Origin: Chloroflexota bacterium
GTDB taxonomy: Bacteria; Chloroflexota; Anaerolineae; J102
Assembly: GCA_013151415.1 (NCBI GenBank)
Contig: JAADII010000112.1
Location: 1-35,090, forward strand
DNA length: 35,090 nt
Reading direction: 5' to 3'
Part shown: positions 1-8,308 of the stretch, in pieces
How positions within the stretch are numbered: position 1 is the stretch's first letter
Layout of the letters: every line of letters begins with the position of its first letter
Translations under genes and position numbers: made by a program
The notes under the pieces: generated by a model
Told to the model about the DNA's origin: nothing
What the model saw: only the letters and a program-made list of their open reading frames with translations
Database searches by the model: none

Positions 1-1
1 C

Positions 2-460
2 GTCTATCGCCTGCTTGGCGGCGGCGATCTAGAAGAGATGGAAACACTGAGAGTTTACTACCAGCGTCACAGCGCCGAGGAGATCAGAGAGACTATCAAC
101 CATCTCTATGGGAATACCCTGGCCGCCTGGCACAATAGCGAATCGGACATGCTCCAGGATGTGAGTCCTCGCTCCCTTTACTTCAAATGGTTGGGGTTGG
201 ATAACAAAGAGACTAAAACCTTGCTGTTGAACAAAGTGAATAAACTGTGCTCTCATGCCCAACAATTCCTTCGCCCCAAGTGCACTCCCAAAACCCTTAC
301 ACTGCATTTACAAGCCGGCGATAACCCCACCTTCCCCAATCCCATTGAGGTTCTTTTCGGCAGAACGCTGGTCATCAGAAACCACGTTCCCTCCGGCGTC
401 ACTCATGCCGGATCGATCTTGAATCGGTGCTGGTCAACAAACAGGGCCGGGCCTGGATGA
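2..460 (+). pseudogene. TCAD9-like (kinase-fold) regulator, 5' fragment, frameshifted and cut by window edge
   Basis: The frame is open from the window edge, so the true N-terminus is missing. The translation resembles the ternary-complex-associated domain 9 (TCAD9), a kinase/aminoglycoside-phosphotransferase-like domain of bacterial signalling proteins: it has a YYQRHSAEEIRETI helix, then LYGNTLAAWH, then FPNPIEVLF, ending near THA where relatives continue as THGDL. At about 405-420 the reading frame breaks. The continuation (DLESVLVNKQGRAWMIGF, the catalytic-loop region) lies in the next frame and is part of the downstream piece. The two pieces together read as one protein with a winged-helix C-terminus. 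The family call is from memory of the motif pattern and is moderately sure; the frame break itself is directly visible. A sequencing error is possible. Confidence 0.6.
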
Positions 461-1215
461 TCGGGTTTCGTCATGCCGAGCCGGGTCCGATGTTCCGCGA
501 TTTCATCTCTCTGGAGGACGCTCTCACCACCTTCACGGCTCACGGCATGGAACTGGTCGATTTCTACGATCTGGAACAGCGCCTTCTATCCGTCGAGAGC
601 CTTCTCACCCAAATTCCCATCGAAAACCTTTCCTTTTACCAACAGAAGCTTGTGGAAACTGTGGCTCATATTCGCCGCCTGGCCGCACAGCGCGCGGGCG
701 ATGACATCAGCACCTATTTTATTGGGTTGTTGGCTACATCTCTGGCCCATATCGCCACCTTTGACGAAGGCGTGAAATACTACTCCAACCGCGAACTCAT
801 CCCCTACCTTCGTAGCCTCTTGCGAGCGGCCATGCTCGCAGAAAAACTGACCGCATCCATGAAGAAGCCCATCCCCATTGATTTGCCCCATCAGGCGCGT
901 ACCGGTCTATGGATCGATGAGGGAAACTCCATGGTTTGGGTGGAGGGAAAGGAGGTGACATTAACGACACAGGAATACAACCTTTTGCTCTATTTTTATC
1001 ACCATGAAGGGAAACTACGCACTCGAGAACAGATTCTAAAAGAAGGGTTGGACGATTCCAGTGAATATATCTACGTTCGAAGCAAATTTCACAACGCCAT
1101 CCGGCGTCTGCGACAAAAGATCGAACCAAATCCCCAAAAACCCAAGTATCTGCTGACCGTCCATGGACGAGGATACAAATTCGTTTTACCCGGGAAAGAG
1201 TACCGAGAATTGTAA
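427..1215 (+). CDS. 3' part of the same gene: degenerate kinase-like loop plus OmpR/PhoB-type winged-helix domain
   Basis: This 262-codon frame (GTG start, no convincing ribosome binding site) continues the fragment upstream. Residues 1-30 hold LVNKQGRAWMIGFRHAEPGP, which aligns with the LVDxxGxAWLIDFARTGPG loop of TCAD9-like domains but has Gly where the conserved Asp should be. A helical middle of about 110 residues follows. Residues about 160-258 form a Trans_reg_C winged helix: GNSMVWVEGKEVTLTTQEYN, then the recognition-helix region RSKFHNAIRRLRQKIEPN, then the wing LLTVHGRGYKF. The product would therefore bind DNA, probably as a response-regulator-like transcription factor controlled by the N-terminal part. 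Whether the half-gene is translated alone is unknown. The winged helix is certain; the rest is less so. Confidence 0.72.
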   Translation: MLVNKQGRAWMIGFRHAEPGPMFRDFISLEDALTTFTAHGMELVDFYDLEQRLLSVESLLTQIPIENLSFYQQKLVETVAHIRRLAAQRAGDDISTYFIGLLATSLAHIATFDEGVKYYSNRELIPYLRSLLRAAMLAEKLTASMKKPIPIDLPHQARTGLWIDEGNSMVWVEGKEVTLTTQEYNLLLYFYHHEGKLRTREQILKEGLDDSSEYIYVRSKFHNAIRRLRQKIEPNPQKPKYLLTVHGRGYKFVLPGKEYREL

Positions 1216-1432
1216 CAAATTGATGTAATTTTACGGGACGGATAGCGCGATTTAGGGCAAAAAACGTGTAAAGGCCGAAGGGACGAGCGACAAATGATTG
1301 TAAGAAATCAGAGGCGCGTCTTCTGGCCACCGCGAATTATCGGGAGATGATTCAGCATGTATGGTTTCGCTTTTCAGTCATAATGGGATTGAGTAAAGTG
1401 TTATCCATTCTCGCACTCAGAGGAGCAATCTC

Positions 1433-1522
1433 ATGACAGAACAAGGCTTGATTTTGGTGGTGGCCGGGGTCGCCATCTTATTCCTCAGCATCTATGCACT
1501 TGTCCTGAGACTCAGGCTCTAG
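1433..1522 (+). CDS. 29-residue single-span membrane peptide
   Basis: A short frame with an AGAGGAG ribosome binding site seven bases before the ATG. The product is almost entirely one hydrophobic helix (LILVVAGVAILFLSIYALVL) preceded by MTEQG and followed by basic RLRL, the layout of a small single-span inner-membrane protein. It is followed after 21 bases by a second small membrane ORF, and both lie before a shared terminator, so they probably form one small transcript. I recognise no family. The good start signal and the neat helix support it, but a 90-base ORF cannot be proved from composition alone. Confidence 0.5.
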   Translation: MTEQGLILVVAGVAILFLSIYALVLRLRL

Positions 1523-1543
1523 TTCATCGGCAGCGTGATCAGT

Positions 1544-1690
1544 ATGCTAACCTCCTTGCTTCCTCGACAGACGGTTCCGCGATCATCCAACAACGACGCT
1601 TCTTCTAAATCGGGTATTGGAGGAACGCTGCTTGTTGCCATCTGGCTCTTCAACATCATCGCTTTGCTTTGGCTCTTGAATCAGTTGTAA
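1544..1690 (+). CDS. 48-residue single-span membrane protein
   Basis: The frame starts at ATG 1544 (an in-frame GTG lies at 1535) and ends just before a terminator hairpin. The first half is polar with several Ser and Asn residues; residues about 26-46 form a hydrophobic span, GTLLVAIWLFNIIALLWLLN. Only 21 bases separate it from the 29-residue membrane peptide upstream, which suggests co-transcription. There is no clear ribosome binding site, so it may depend on translation of its neighbour. The function is unknown. Small accessory subunits of membrane complexes look like this, but nothing in the sequence names the complex. Confidence 0.42.
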   Translation: MLTSLLPRQTVPRSSNNDASSKSGIGGTLLVAIWLFNIIALLWLLNQL

Positions 1691-1730
1691 TCGTCTCGTT
1701 TGTCTGTATTCCCCGACCTTTCCTCAAGAA

Positions 1731-1763
1731 AGCCCCCGCTACAACCGACAGCGGCGGCTTTTT
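1731..1763. terminator. Bidirectional intrinsic terminator between the small membrane ORFs and acnA
   Basis: The arms AGCCCCCGCT (1731-1740) and AGCGGCGGCT (1750-1759) pair with one C-C mismatch around a nine-base loop and are followed by TTTTT on the plus strand. Read on the minus strand, the same stem is followed by TTTC just downstream of the acnA stop at 1786, so it can serve both converging transcripts. Confidence 0.65.
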
Positions 1764-1785
1764 CTCCCTGGTGACTTCACGGGGG

Positions 1786-4497
1786 TCATTCCGTCATCAT
1801 CCGTCGCAGCACCGTGTGTAGAATGCCGCCATTGCGATAGTATGCCACCTCCACCGGCGTGTCGATGCGGCTAACGACCTGGAATTCGGTCACGCGGCCG
1901 TCGTCGGCCACAGCGCGGACGGCGTAGGTCTGGCCGGGCTGCATGGCGTCGTCCAGCCCCAGGATGTCGTAGGTCTCGAAACCGGTCAGGCCCAGGCTCT
2001 TGGCGCTTTGGCCGGGCATGAATTGCAAGGGCAAGACGCCCATGCCCACCAGGTTCGAGCGATGAATGCGCTCATAGCTTTCGGCGATGACGGCCTTGAC
2101 GCCCAGTAAATAAGGCCCTTTCGCAGCCCAATCGCGGCTGGACCCGGTCCCATACTCCTTGCCGGCGATGACCAGCAGCGGCGTCCCCTCTTCCTGATAT
2201 TTCATGGCCGCGTCGAACACGCTCATCTGCTCGCCCGTGGGCTGATAGACGGTGTAGCCGCCCTCGACGCCGGGAACCAGCTTGTTGCGAATGCGAATAT
2301 TCGCGAACGTGCCGCGCATCATCACCTCGTGATTGCCGCGACGCGCGCCGTAGGTGTTCCATTCGCGGCGTTCGATGCCGTGCGCCAGCAAATATCGGGC
2401 CGCGGGGCTGTCGGGAGCAATTGGCCCGGCCGGGGAGATATGATCGGTGGTCACGGTGTCGCCCAAAAGCAGCAACACCTTCGCGCCTTCGATGGGTTGC
2501 ACCGGCGGCGTGTCGGCCGAAGTCACATCCAGGAAGAAAGGCGGCTCCTTGATGTAGGTGCTCTCATCGCTCCATTCATAAATATCGCCCTCGGGCACTG
2601 GGATCTCATTCCAGGTTTCGTTGCCGCCAAACACATTGCCGTATTCCTCCTGGAACATTTCCGGTCGCAGCGAGCGCCGGATCTCGCTCTGAATCTCGGC
2701 CTGAGTGGGCCAGATGTCTTTGAGATAGACCGGCTCGCCGTTGGGGTCGTGGCCGATGGGCTCGGACGCGAAGTCGATATCCACCGTGCCGGCCAGCGCA
2801 TAGGCCACCACCAGCGGCGGCGAGGCCAGATAGTTGGCCTTGGTGTGTGGACTGACGCGGCCCTCGAAGTTGCGATTGCCGCTCAACACCGCGGCCACGG
2901 CCAGATCGCCCTTCTCCACGGCCTCGCGGATGGGTGCGGGCAGAGGGCCGCTGTTGCCGATGCAAGTGGTGCAACCGAAACCCACAATATGGAAGCGCAA
3001 CGCCTCAAGGAATGGCAGCAAGCCAGACGCTTCGAGATAGCGCTGCACCACCTTGGAGCCGGGCGCCATGCTGGTCTTCACCCAGGGTTTTACGCTCAAG
3101 CCGCGCTCCACGGCCTTCTTCGCCACCAGGCCCGCGCCGACCATGACGCTGGGATTGCTGGTGTTGGTGCAAGAGGTGATGGCCGCGATGACCACATCGC
3201 CGTGCTTCAATTCATATTTCACGCCGTCCTCTTCCACGGTCACCTGAGCGTCCACGTTCGCCGGGTCCACGCCCAAACCCTGCGGCCCGGGCGGCGCGGT
3301 GAGCGCGGCGCGGAAAGCCTGCTTCATCTCGGCCAGGCGCACGCGGTCCGCGGGGCGCTTGGGCCCGGCCAGGCTCGGCTCAACCGTGCTCATATCCAGC
3401 TCCAGCGTGCTGGTGTACGTCGGCTCGGGACTGTCGTCCGTGCGGAAGAGGCCTTGCTCCTTCGCGTATCGCGCCACCAGCTCCACCAATTCCTCGCTGC
3501 GGCCCGTGCCAATGAGATAGCGCAGGGTCTCCTCATCCACCGGGAAGAAGCCCATAGTCGCGCCGTATTCGGGGCTCATGTTGGCGATGGTGGCGCGGTC
3601 GGCCAAGGTAAGATGGCTGACGCCGGGGCCGTAGAACTCGACGAACTTGCCCACCACGCCGTGCTTGCGCAGCATTTCGGTCACGGTCAACACCAGATCG
3701 GTCGCGGTCGCGCCTTCGGGCAACTGGCCGGTGAGCTTGAAGCCCACCACATCGGGCGTAAGCATGTAGATGGGCTGGCCCAGCATCACGGCCTCGGCCT
3801 CGATGCCGCCCACGCCCCAGCCCACCACGCCGAGACCGTTGATCATGGTGGTGTGGCTGTCGGTGCCGACCAGGCTGTCGGGATACGCGATCACATCGCC
3901 GTTGCTGCGTCGCGTTTGCACCACCTTGGCCAGATATTCCAGATTGACCTGATGCACGATGCCCGTGGCCGGCGGCACGACGCGCAAATTGTCGAAAGCC
4001 TGGCTCCCCCATTTCAGAAATTCGTAGCGCTCGCGATTGCGCTCGAATTCGCGCTCGGCATTATAGAAAAGCGCGAACAGCGAACCAAAACGATCCACCT
4101 GCACCGAGTGGTCGATGACCAGATCAACAGGGATGAGGGGGTTCACCTTGGCGGGATCGCCTCCCACGCGGCCCATCTGACTGCGCAACGCGGCCAGGTC
4201 CACCACGCCCGGCACGCCCGTAAAATCCTGCATGATCACCCGCGCGGGTTTGAAAGGCATCTCTTGGCGTTCATCGACCTGCGGCTCCCAATTGGCCAGG
4301 GCCGCGACGTCCGCTTCGGTGATCTCGAAGCCGTCCATTTGTCGCAATGCGGCTTCGAGCAGCACTTTGATGGAATAGGGCAAGCGCGAAACATGGCCGA
4401 CGCCCTCCTTTTCCAATGCGTCCAGCCGATAGATGATGGCCGGGCCGGAGCCGGTGTCGAACACGGCCTTCGCGCCGAATGGATTTTGTGTGCTCAT
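1786..4497 (-). CDS. acnA: Aconitate hydratase A (aconitase)
   Basis: A full-length AcnA/IRP-type aconitase of 903 residues (E. coli AcnA has about 890). It interconverts citrate and isocitrate in the TCA cycle and carries a 4Fe-4S cluster. The three cluster cysteines are visible: Cys443 in [11 protein letters not shown], and Cys509 and Cys512 in [10 protein letters not shown]. The C-terminal swivel domain has [12 protein letters not shown] and [16 protein letters not shown]. The ATG is preceded by GGGAG with an eight-base spacer. The gene is monocistronic, with a hairpin repeat in its leader region and a terminator just past its stop. No active-site change was noticed. Confidence 0.97.
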   Translation of the reverse strand: MSTQNPFGAKAVFDTGSGPAIIYRLDALEKEGVGHVSRLPYSIKVLLEAALRQMDGFEITEADVAALANWEPQVDERQEMPFKPARVIMQDFTGVPGVVDLAALRSQMGRVGGDPAKVNPLIPVDLVIDHSVQVDRFGSLFALFYNAEREFERNRERYEFLKWGSQAFDNLRVVPPATGIVHQVNLEYLAKVVQTRRSNGDVIAYPDSLVGTDSHTTMINGLGVVGWGVGGIEAEAVMLGQPIYMLTPDVVGFKLTGQLPEGATATDLVLTVTEMLRKHGVVGKFVEFYGPGVSHLTLADRATIANMSPEYGATMGFFPVDEETLRYLIGTGRSEELVELVARYAKEQGLFRTDDSPEPTYTSTLELDMSTVEPSLAGPKRPADRVRLAEMKQAFRAALTAPPGPQGLGVDPANVDAQVTVEEDGVKYELKHGDVVIAAITSCTNTSNPSVMVGAGLVAKKAVERGLSVKPWVKTSMAPGSKVVQRYLEASGLLPFLEALRFHIVGFGCTTCIGNSGPLPAPIREAVEKGDLAVAAVLSGNRNFEGRVSPHTKANYLASPPLVVAYALAGTVDIDFASEPIGHDPNGEPVYLKDIWPTQAEIQSEIRRSLRPEMFQEEYGNVFGGNETWNEIPVPEGDIYEWSDESTYIKEPPFFLDVTSADTPPVQPIEGAKVLLLLGDTVTTDHISPAGPIAPDSPAARYLLAHGIERREWNTYGARRGNHEVMMRGTFANIRIRNKLVPGVEGGYTVYQPTGEQMSVFDAAMKYQEEGTPLLVIAGKEYGTGSSRDWAAKGPYLLGVKAVIAESYERIHRSNLVGMGVLPLQFMPGQSAKSLGLTGFETYDILGLDDAMQPGQTYAVRAVADDGRVTEFQVVSRIDTPVEVAYYRNGGILHTVLRRMMTE

Positions 4498-4524
4498 AAA
4501 ATATGCTCCCGAATTATGAGAAAC

Positions 4525-4602
4525 AGGACGATAGGATAGCGGGACGATGAGATGATGGCCTCGCGGCCCCGTCGTCTCATCGTCCCACTATCAATCGTTC
4601 CT
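4525..4602. repeat. Intergenic inverted repeat of octamer units (copy 1)
   Basis: The arms at 4535-4558 and 4569-4592 pair over about 24 bp. The mismatches are one C-A pair and T-G pairs, which are tolerated in RNA read on the plus strand. The pairing extends outward through AGGACGAT (4525) and ATCGTTCCT (4594). Each arm looks like degenerate eight-base units of the form GATRRGAY. A related element lies at 32059-32134. It sits in the acnA leader region, between acnA and the downstream toxin-antitoxin pair. The 306-base gap 4498-4803 otherwise holds only a possible minus-strand -10 box. Confidence 0.7.
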
Positions 4603-4661
4603 AAAAGGTGAAACCTGCAATCGAAAGACGATCTACATTAGCAGATCTGTTTCGGCCTGAC

Positions 4662-4667
4662 ATTATA
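4662..4667 (-). promoter_or_regulatory. Candidate -10 box for acnA
   Basis: TATAAT on the minus strand, about 165 bases before the acnA start. No good -35 box was found at 16-18 bases, so this rests on the -10 hexamer alone. If used, the transcript leader would contain the octamer hairpin. Confidence 0.25.
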
Positions 4668-4803
4668 GCACGCACTTCCGACAAAAGCTGAAACCTTCGC
4701 CCCATTCCGCGACTCACCTAACCCTATTTTTGCTGACTTTGGGGTGGGGCGGTAAACTATGAACGTCGCCGCTGTTGGCAAGTCTATTTGGATGGAGGAA
4801 ATC

Positions 4804-5064
4804 ATGACGCGAACAATTACCGCTGTTTTCGACGGCGAGACGTTACGGCCCGATTCACCACTGGGTCTTGAACGAGACAAACGGTATCTCATCACCATTG
4901 CCGCGCAAGAAGAAACAGAGGAAACCGAGACGGGCGGCAATGCCTGGAGTGTGCTCACCGCTATCACAGGAACGATTGAAGCGCCCGAGGACTGGTCATT
5001 GGAGCACGATCATTATTTGTATGGGACGCCCAAACAATACTCGGAGACGCTTCATGAATTATGA
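4804..5064 (+). CDS. DUF104 / AF2212-like antitoxin
   Basis: An 86-residue protein beginning MTRTITAVFDGETLRPDSPL, the pattern of AF2212-like (DUF104) antitoxins, in which a small beta domain (VFDGxxLRP...L..G..Y..TI) is followed by a toxin-binding tail. I chose ATG 4804 because GGAGG lies five bases upstream; an in-frame ATG at 4759 lacks such a site and would add residues not typical of the family. The last 11 bases overlap the PIN-domain gene that follows, so the two are translationally coupled. Its expected job is to neutralise that toxin and possibly repress the operon. The family call is fairly sure; its DNA target is unknown. Confidence 0.75.
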   Translation: MTRTITAVFDGETLRPDSPLGLERDKRYLITIAAQEETEETETGGNAWSVLTAITGTIEAPEDWSLEHDHYLYGTPKQYSETLHEL

Positions 5065-5485
5065 GCGATTGTTTCTGGACACCGCTTTTATCCTCGCTCT
5101 CGTCAATAGCAAAGATCGGTATCATGCTATAGCGAGAGAGCTTCTCCCACGTGTTCAATCTGCACATCAGGTTTGGATTACAGAAGCTGTCCTGGTCGAA
5201 GTAGCCAATGCACTGAGCGTCGTCAATCGAAAAGAAGCGGTTAGATTCATACGCCAGTGTTACCACACGCCAAACATACATGTCGTCGGAGTTGACACCT
5301 TATTACTGATTCGAGCGTTAGACATGTATGACGCCCGAACCGACAAAGGATGGGGGTTAACTGACTGTATTTCGTTTGTCGTTATGCATGATCAAGGTAT
5401 TTTTACTGCTGTGACGGCTGACAGGCATTTTATCCAGGCCGGTTTTCAAGCGCTGATGTTGGAATTCGAGCAGCAAGGCCCTTGA
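5054..5485 (+). CDS. PIN-domain ribonuclease toxin (VapC-like)
   Basis: A 143-residue PIN-domain protein. The acidic metal-binding residues are in place: Asp9 in LFLDTAF, Glu49 in VLVEVANAL, Asp104 in GLTDCISF and Asp123 in TADRHF. PIN toxins cleave RNA (often tRNA or rRNA) using Mg or Mn. The ATG overlaps the end of the antitoxin gene by 11 bases, the classic arrangement of a toxin-antitoxin operon. The pair is inserted between acnA and a hydrolase gene with which it has no obvious functional link. The frame is intact, so the toxin is probably active. Confidence 0.85.
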   Translation: MNYERLFLDTAFILALVNSKDRYHAIARELLPRVQSAHQVWITEAVLVEVANALSVVNRKEAVRFIRQCYHTPNIHVVGVDTLLLIRALDMYDARTDKGWGLTDCISFVVMHDQGIFTAVTADRHFIQAGFQALMLEFEQQGP

Positions 5486-5505
5486 ATGGTCTTTCGCCAA
5501 AGTGG

Positions 5506-6459
5506 ATGAAAACGGCTTCCGCTTTCCTTATTGTGTTTCCGTCTTCTTTCCTCATTGCCTTTTTTCTTATTGTTATCCTCATTTTCTTCGTCCTTACCGA
5601 GATATTCGTCCGTCGTCGGGCGTTGAACGCGGATGAGGCGTGGCCCACGCGCCCCTTACCCGCGGTCGATGAGCAGGCCACGCGTATCGCCATTCTGGGC
5701 GATTCCATCACCTACGGCTACGAGCTGGCCGAGAGTGAAACCTGGCCCTTCTTGCTGGAGCGACGTCTGCAGCGCGAACATCCCCATCGACGCTGGCAGG
5801 TGTTCAATCTCAGCGTCAACGGCAGCACGGCCGCGGACGCCTATGTGCGTTTCGATTCCTTGTTGCGCCCTTTGCGTCCTCACATGGTCATCATGGCCCT
5901 AGGTTTAAACGATTGCCGTCAGGTCTATCGCGGCATCGACCGCCGACGCATCACCCAATTCCGGCGCAACGAGCAAACCTGGTGGGGGCGCAGTCATTTA
6001 CTTCGAGCCTTATTTTACCGTCTCCGCCCGCTCCCCCAACCCGACTACGCGCTCAACCCGCCCGATCCCGGCCCTCGCATCCCGCCCGAAACTTTTCGCG
6101 ACATCCTCACCTGGCTCGCCAAGCAAACGCGTCGCCTGGGCGCTCAACCCGTTTTCCTCACCCTGACGCCTATCTCTCCCAACCTGGACGCCACCCGACG
6201 CCGCGAATTCGCGCGGCGCGAAGCATACAACGCCATTATTCGCGAGGTCGCGCGCGACGCTTCGGCCCCTTTTATCGAGCTCAGCCACCGCTTCCCGGCC
6301 GGTCAGCCCTGGCTTGCAGATGGCGTCCATCTCTCGCCGCAGGGCGAAGCCTTCGTGGCCGACCGAGTGTGGACGGGGCTGCATCGTCCGCAGTTGGCCG
6401 CGGCCCTCTCTCTTCAAACGCAGGTTTCCAATGCGGAAATGGCCCCCTCGTTGGATTGA
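5506..6459 (+). CDS. Membrane-anchored SGNH/GDSL hydrolase
   Basis: An esterase or acetylhydrolase of the SGNH superfamily. From ATG 5506 an N-terminal hydrophobic segment of about 30 residues serves as anchor or signal. Then come block I ILGDSITYG (nucleophile Ser67), block II with LSVNGST, block III with ALGLND, and block V DGVHLSPQGE with the Asp-His dyad. All catalytic elements are present. An in-frame TTG at 5482, overlapping the toxin stop, is an alternative start adding eight residues; neither start has a strong ribosome binding site. Family members remove acyl groups from sugars or lipids; the substrate here cannot be told. The end overlaps pcm by 29 bases, so the two are likely co-transcribed. 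Confidence 0.85.
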   Translation: MKTASAFLIVFPSSFLIAFFLIVILIFFVLTEIFVRRRALNADEAWPTRPLPAVDEQATRIAILGDSITYGYELAESETWPFLLERRLQREHPHRRWQVFNLSVNGSTAADAYVRFDSLLRPLRPHMVIMALGLNDCRQVYRGIDRRRITQFRRNEQTWWGRSHLLRALFYRLRPLPQPDYALNPPDPGPRIPPETFRDILTWLAKQTRRLGAQPVFLTLTPISPNLDATRRREFARREAYNAIIREVARDASAPFIELSHRFPAGQPWLADGVHLSPQGEAFVADRVWTGLHRPQLAAALSLQTQVSNAEMAPSLD

Positions 6460-7084
6460 CATCACCGACCGCGACGTTCTGGCCGCGATAGAACGCGTGC
6501 CGCGTCATCGTTTTGTGCCCGCCGAATTTCAAGACTACGCCTACGAAGATCGGCCGCTTCCCATCGGCCACGGCCAGACCATTTCCCAGCCTTATGTCGT
6601 GGCCCTGATGACGCAACTACTCGAGATCACGCCCGATTCCAAAGTGCTGGAAATCGGCACAGGCTGCGGCTACCAGACCGCGATCCTGGCCGAGCTGGCC
6701 AAAGAAGTCTACACGGTCGAGGTCATCCCCGAGCTGTCGGAGCGGGCGAAGAAAACGCTCACCGAGCTGGGGTACGAGAACATCCATTTTCGGGTGGGCG
6801 ATGGTTGGGAGGGCTGGCCCGAACACGCGCCGTATGACGGCATCATTGTCACCGCGGCCGCGGCCGCCTGGCCCGAACCCCTCATCGAACAACTGGCCGA
6901 GGGCGGCCGCATGGTCATCCCGGTCGGCCCTAGCGGCTGGGATCAAATGCTCTGGAAAGCCACCAAGATCGGCGGCGCGATGGTCAAGGAACGCATCGCG
7001 CCCGTCCGCTTCGTTCCCTTGGTTTCAAAGGAAGAGCAGCCAAGAACGATAGCTGGTGATCAGAATTCGCCCCTCGGACCCTGA
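6431..7084 (+). CDS. pcm: Protein-L-isoaspartate O-methyltransferase
   Basis: A 217-residue SAM-dependent methyltransferase that methylates isoaspartyl residues in aged proteins, starting their repair. Visible motifs are GHGQTISQP at residues 47-54 (the family signature) and VLEIGTGCG (motif I, SAM binding) at 72-80, followed by YTVEVIPEL and an alanine-rich strand in place of the usual VTAAAP. I chose ATG 6431 because family members start shortly before the IxDxxVLxAIxxVPRHxFVP segment; the frame is open further upstream but that part merely overlaps the SGNH gene. Overlap of 29 bases with the SGNH hydrolase suggests one transcript. Confidence 0.93.
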   Translation: MRKWPPRWIDITDRDVLAAIERVPRHRFVPAEFQDYAYEDRPLPIGHGQTISQPYVVALMTQLLEITPDSKVLEIGTGCGYQTAILAELAKEVYTVEVIPELSERAKKTLTELGYENIHFRVGDGWEGWPEHAPYDGIIVTAAAAAWPEPLIEQLAEGGRMVIPVGPSGWDQMLWKATKIGGAMVKERIAPVRFVPLVSKEEQPRTIAGDQNSPLGP

Positions 7085-7111
7085 TACACTCGATAGTTAT
7101 AAAAGCCAGCA

Positions 7112-7348
7112 TTACAGCACACTTACCGGTTCGAGTTCATATGTTTCTTCGAAACGCATGCGCCGTTCGGCAAACGACAGTGCAGCGATGATGTCTTCTT
7201 CGGTAAGCACCGGATAGGCTTCGATGATGCGCTCGAAACTATAACCGGATGCCAGAAGATTCAAAATAAGGTACACCGGAATGCGCGTGCCGGCTATGAC
7301 CGGCTTGCCCAACAAGATGTTTGGATTGATCTCAATACGTTCGTTCAT
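7112..7348 (-). CDS. DUF433 antitoxin-like protein without a partner
   Basis: A 78-residue protein matching DUF433: RIEINPNILLGKPVIAGTRI is the conserved N-terminal signature, followed by a helix-turn-helix-like part (EDIIAALSFAERR). DUF433 proteins are usually antitoxins of PIN-like DUF5615 toxins encoded directly downstream. Here the downstream side is the 3' end of pcm on the other strand, so no toxin is present. I chose ATG 7348 because GAGGTG lies six bases upstream; an in-frame ATG at 7372 has no such site. It may be a remnant or a solitary regulator. Confidence 0.8.
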   Translation of the reverse strand: MNERIEINPNILLGKPVIAGTRIPVYLILNLLASGYSFERIIEAYPVLTEEDIIAALSFAERRMRFEETYELEPVSVL

Positions 7349-7436
7349 AGGCGCCACCTCTGCGTCAGACATACTCGACTACTCAGATATTATAAACGGT
7401 TTAACCTGATTGTTCCACATTCTGCAAGGAGCCATC

Positions 7437-8291
7437 GTGACCATCCTAATTCTCGGCCACAAAGGGCAACTAGGACGATTACTATATGAATATAAGTCCG
7501 GCAAACCGCATGTGGGGCTGGATTTGCCCGAATTCGACATGACCGACGGAGCCGCGGTCATGGCCCGCTTGCGCGACATTCGACCGGAACTGGTCATCAA
7601 CGCGGCTGCATACACCAATGTGGATGGCGCCGAGGCCAACCCCGATCTGGCCTATGCGGTGAACGCGCACGCGGTGGCCCATGTGGCTCGCGCCTGTCGC
7701 GAATTGGACGTGCCTCTGTTGCATATCTCCACCAACGAGGTGTTCGACGGCACGCGCGAGGGCCAGCCTTACGATGAATGGGACCAACCTCATGCCCTGA
7801 GCACCTACGCGCGCTCGAAGCTGGCCGGCGAGAATGCGGCTCGTTTTCATCATCATCGGCTCTACATTGTGCGCATCGCCTGGCTTTTTGCGCCGCAGGG
7901 CAACAATTTTCCCGCCAAAATCGTGGCCGCGGCCGATAAATACGGCGCGCTTCGCGTAGTCAACGATGAGTTCGGCAACCCCACCTACGCGCCACATCTG
8001 GTCCAGGCCATCTTCACCTTGCTCCAACGAGAAGCCCCTTACGGCATTTATCATCTCACCAACCAGGGCTACGCCAGTCGCTACGAATTTGCGCGCGAAG
8101 TGCTACGCGAAAGCGGCCGCGAACACATCCCCGTCACGCCCATCCCCCACACCGACTGGCCCCGCCCCAGCCAGCCGCCCCTGCGCGCGATCCTGGCCAA
8201 CCGCGCGGCCGCGGCCTTGGGCGTGCAACTCCCCCCCTGGCAAGAAGCCGTGGCCGAATGGGCGAGACGCCATAGACAGGAAACGAAGTAA
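7437..8291 (+). CDS. rfbD: dTDP-4-dehydrorhamnose reductase
   Basis: A 284-residue short-chain dehydrogenase of the RmlD family that makes dTDP-L-rhamnose, the last step of the rhamnose donor pathway. It has GHKGQLG (residues 7-13) for NADPH binding, INAAAYTNVDGAE, STNEVFDG, and the catalytic Tyr124/Lys128 in STYARSK. The GTG start at 7437 has AAGGAG five bases upstream and begins exactly at the beta strand of the nucleotide-binding fold. No other rml genes are in the window. A rhamnosyltransferase-like GT2 gene lies 0.9 kb downstream. STN replaces the more usual STDY, a mild change. Confidence 0.92.
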   Translation: MTILILGHKGQLGRLLYEYKSGKPHVGLDLPEFDMTDGAAVMARLRDIRPELVINAAAYTNVDGAEANPDLAYAVNAHAVAHVARACRELDVPLLHISTNEVFDGTREGQPYDEWDQPHALSTYARSKLAGENAARFHHHRLYIVRIAWLFAPQGNNFPAKIVAAADKYGALRVVNDEFGNPTYAPHLVQAIFTLLQREAPYGIYHLTNQGYASRYEFAREVLRESGREHIPVTPIPHTDWPRPSQPPLRAILANRAAAALGVQLPPWQEAVAEWARRHRQETK

Positions 8292-8308
8292 GCGAGAAGC
8301 AACTATGA

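Noticed and set aside
797-1330. A 177-codon minus-strand frame opposite the winged-helix gene
   Set aside because: It overlaps a recognised winged-helix domain on the other strand and its own translation has no domain or start signal.
2329-4539. A 736-codon plus-strand frame antisense to acnA
   Set aside because: It is the mirror of acnA's codon bias: rich in His, Ala, Gly and Arg, with no recognisable domain and fully inside a certain gene.
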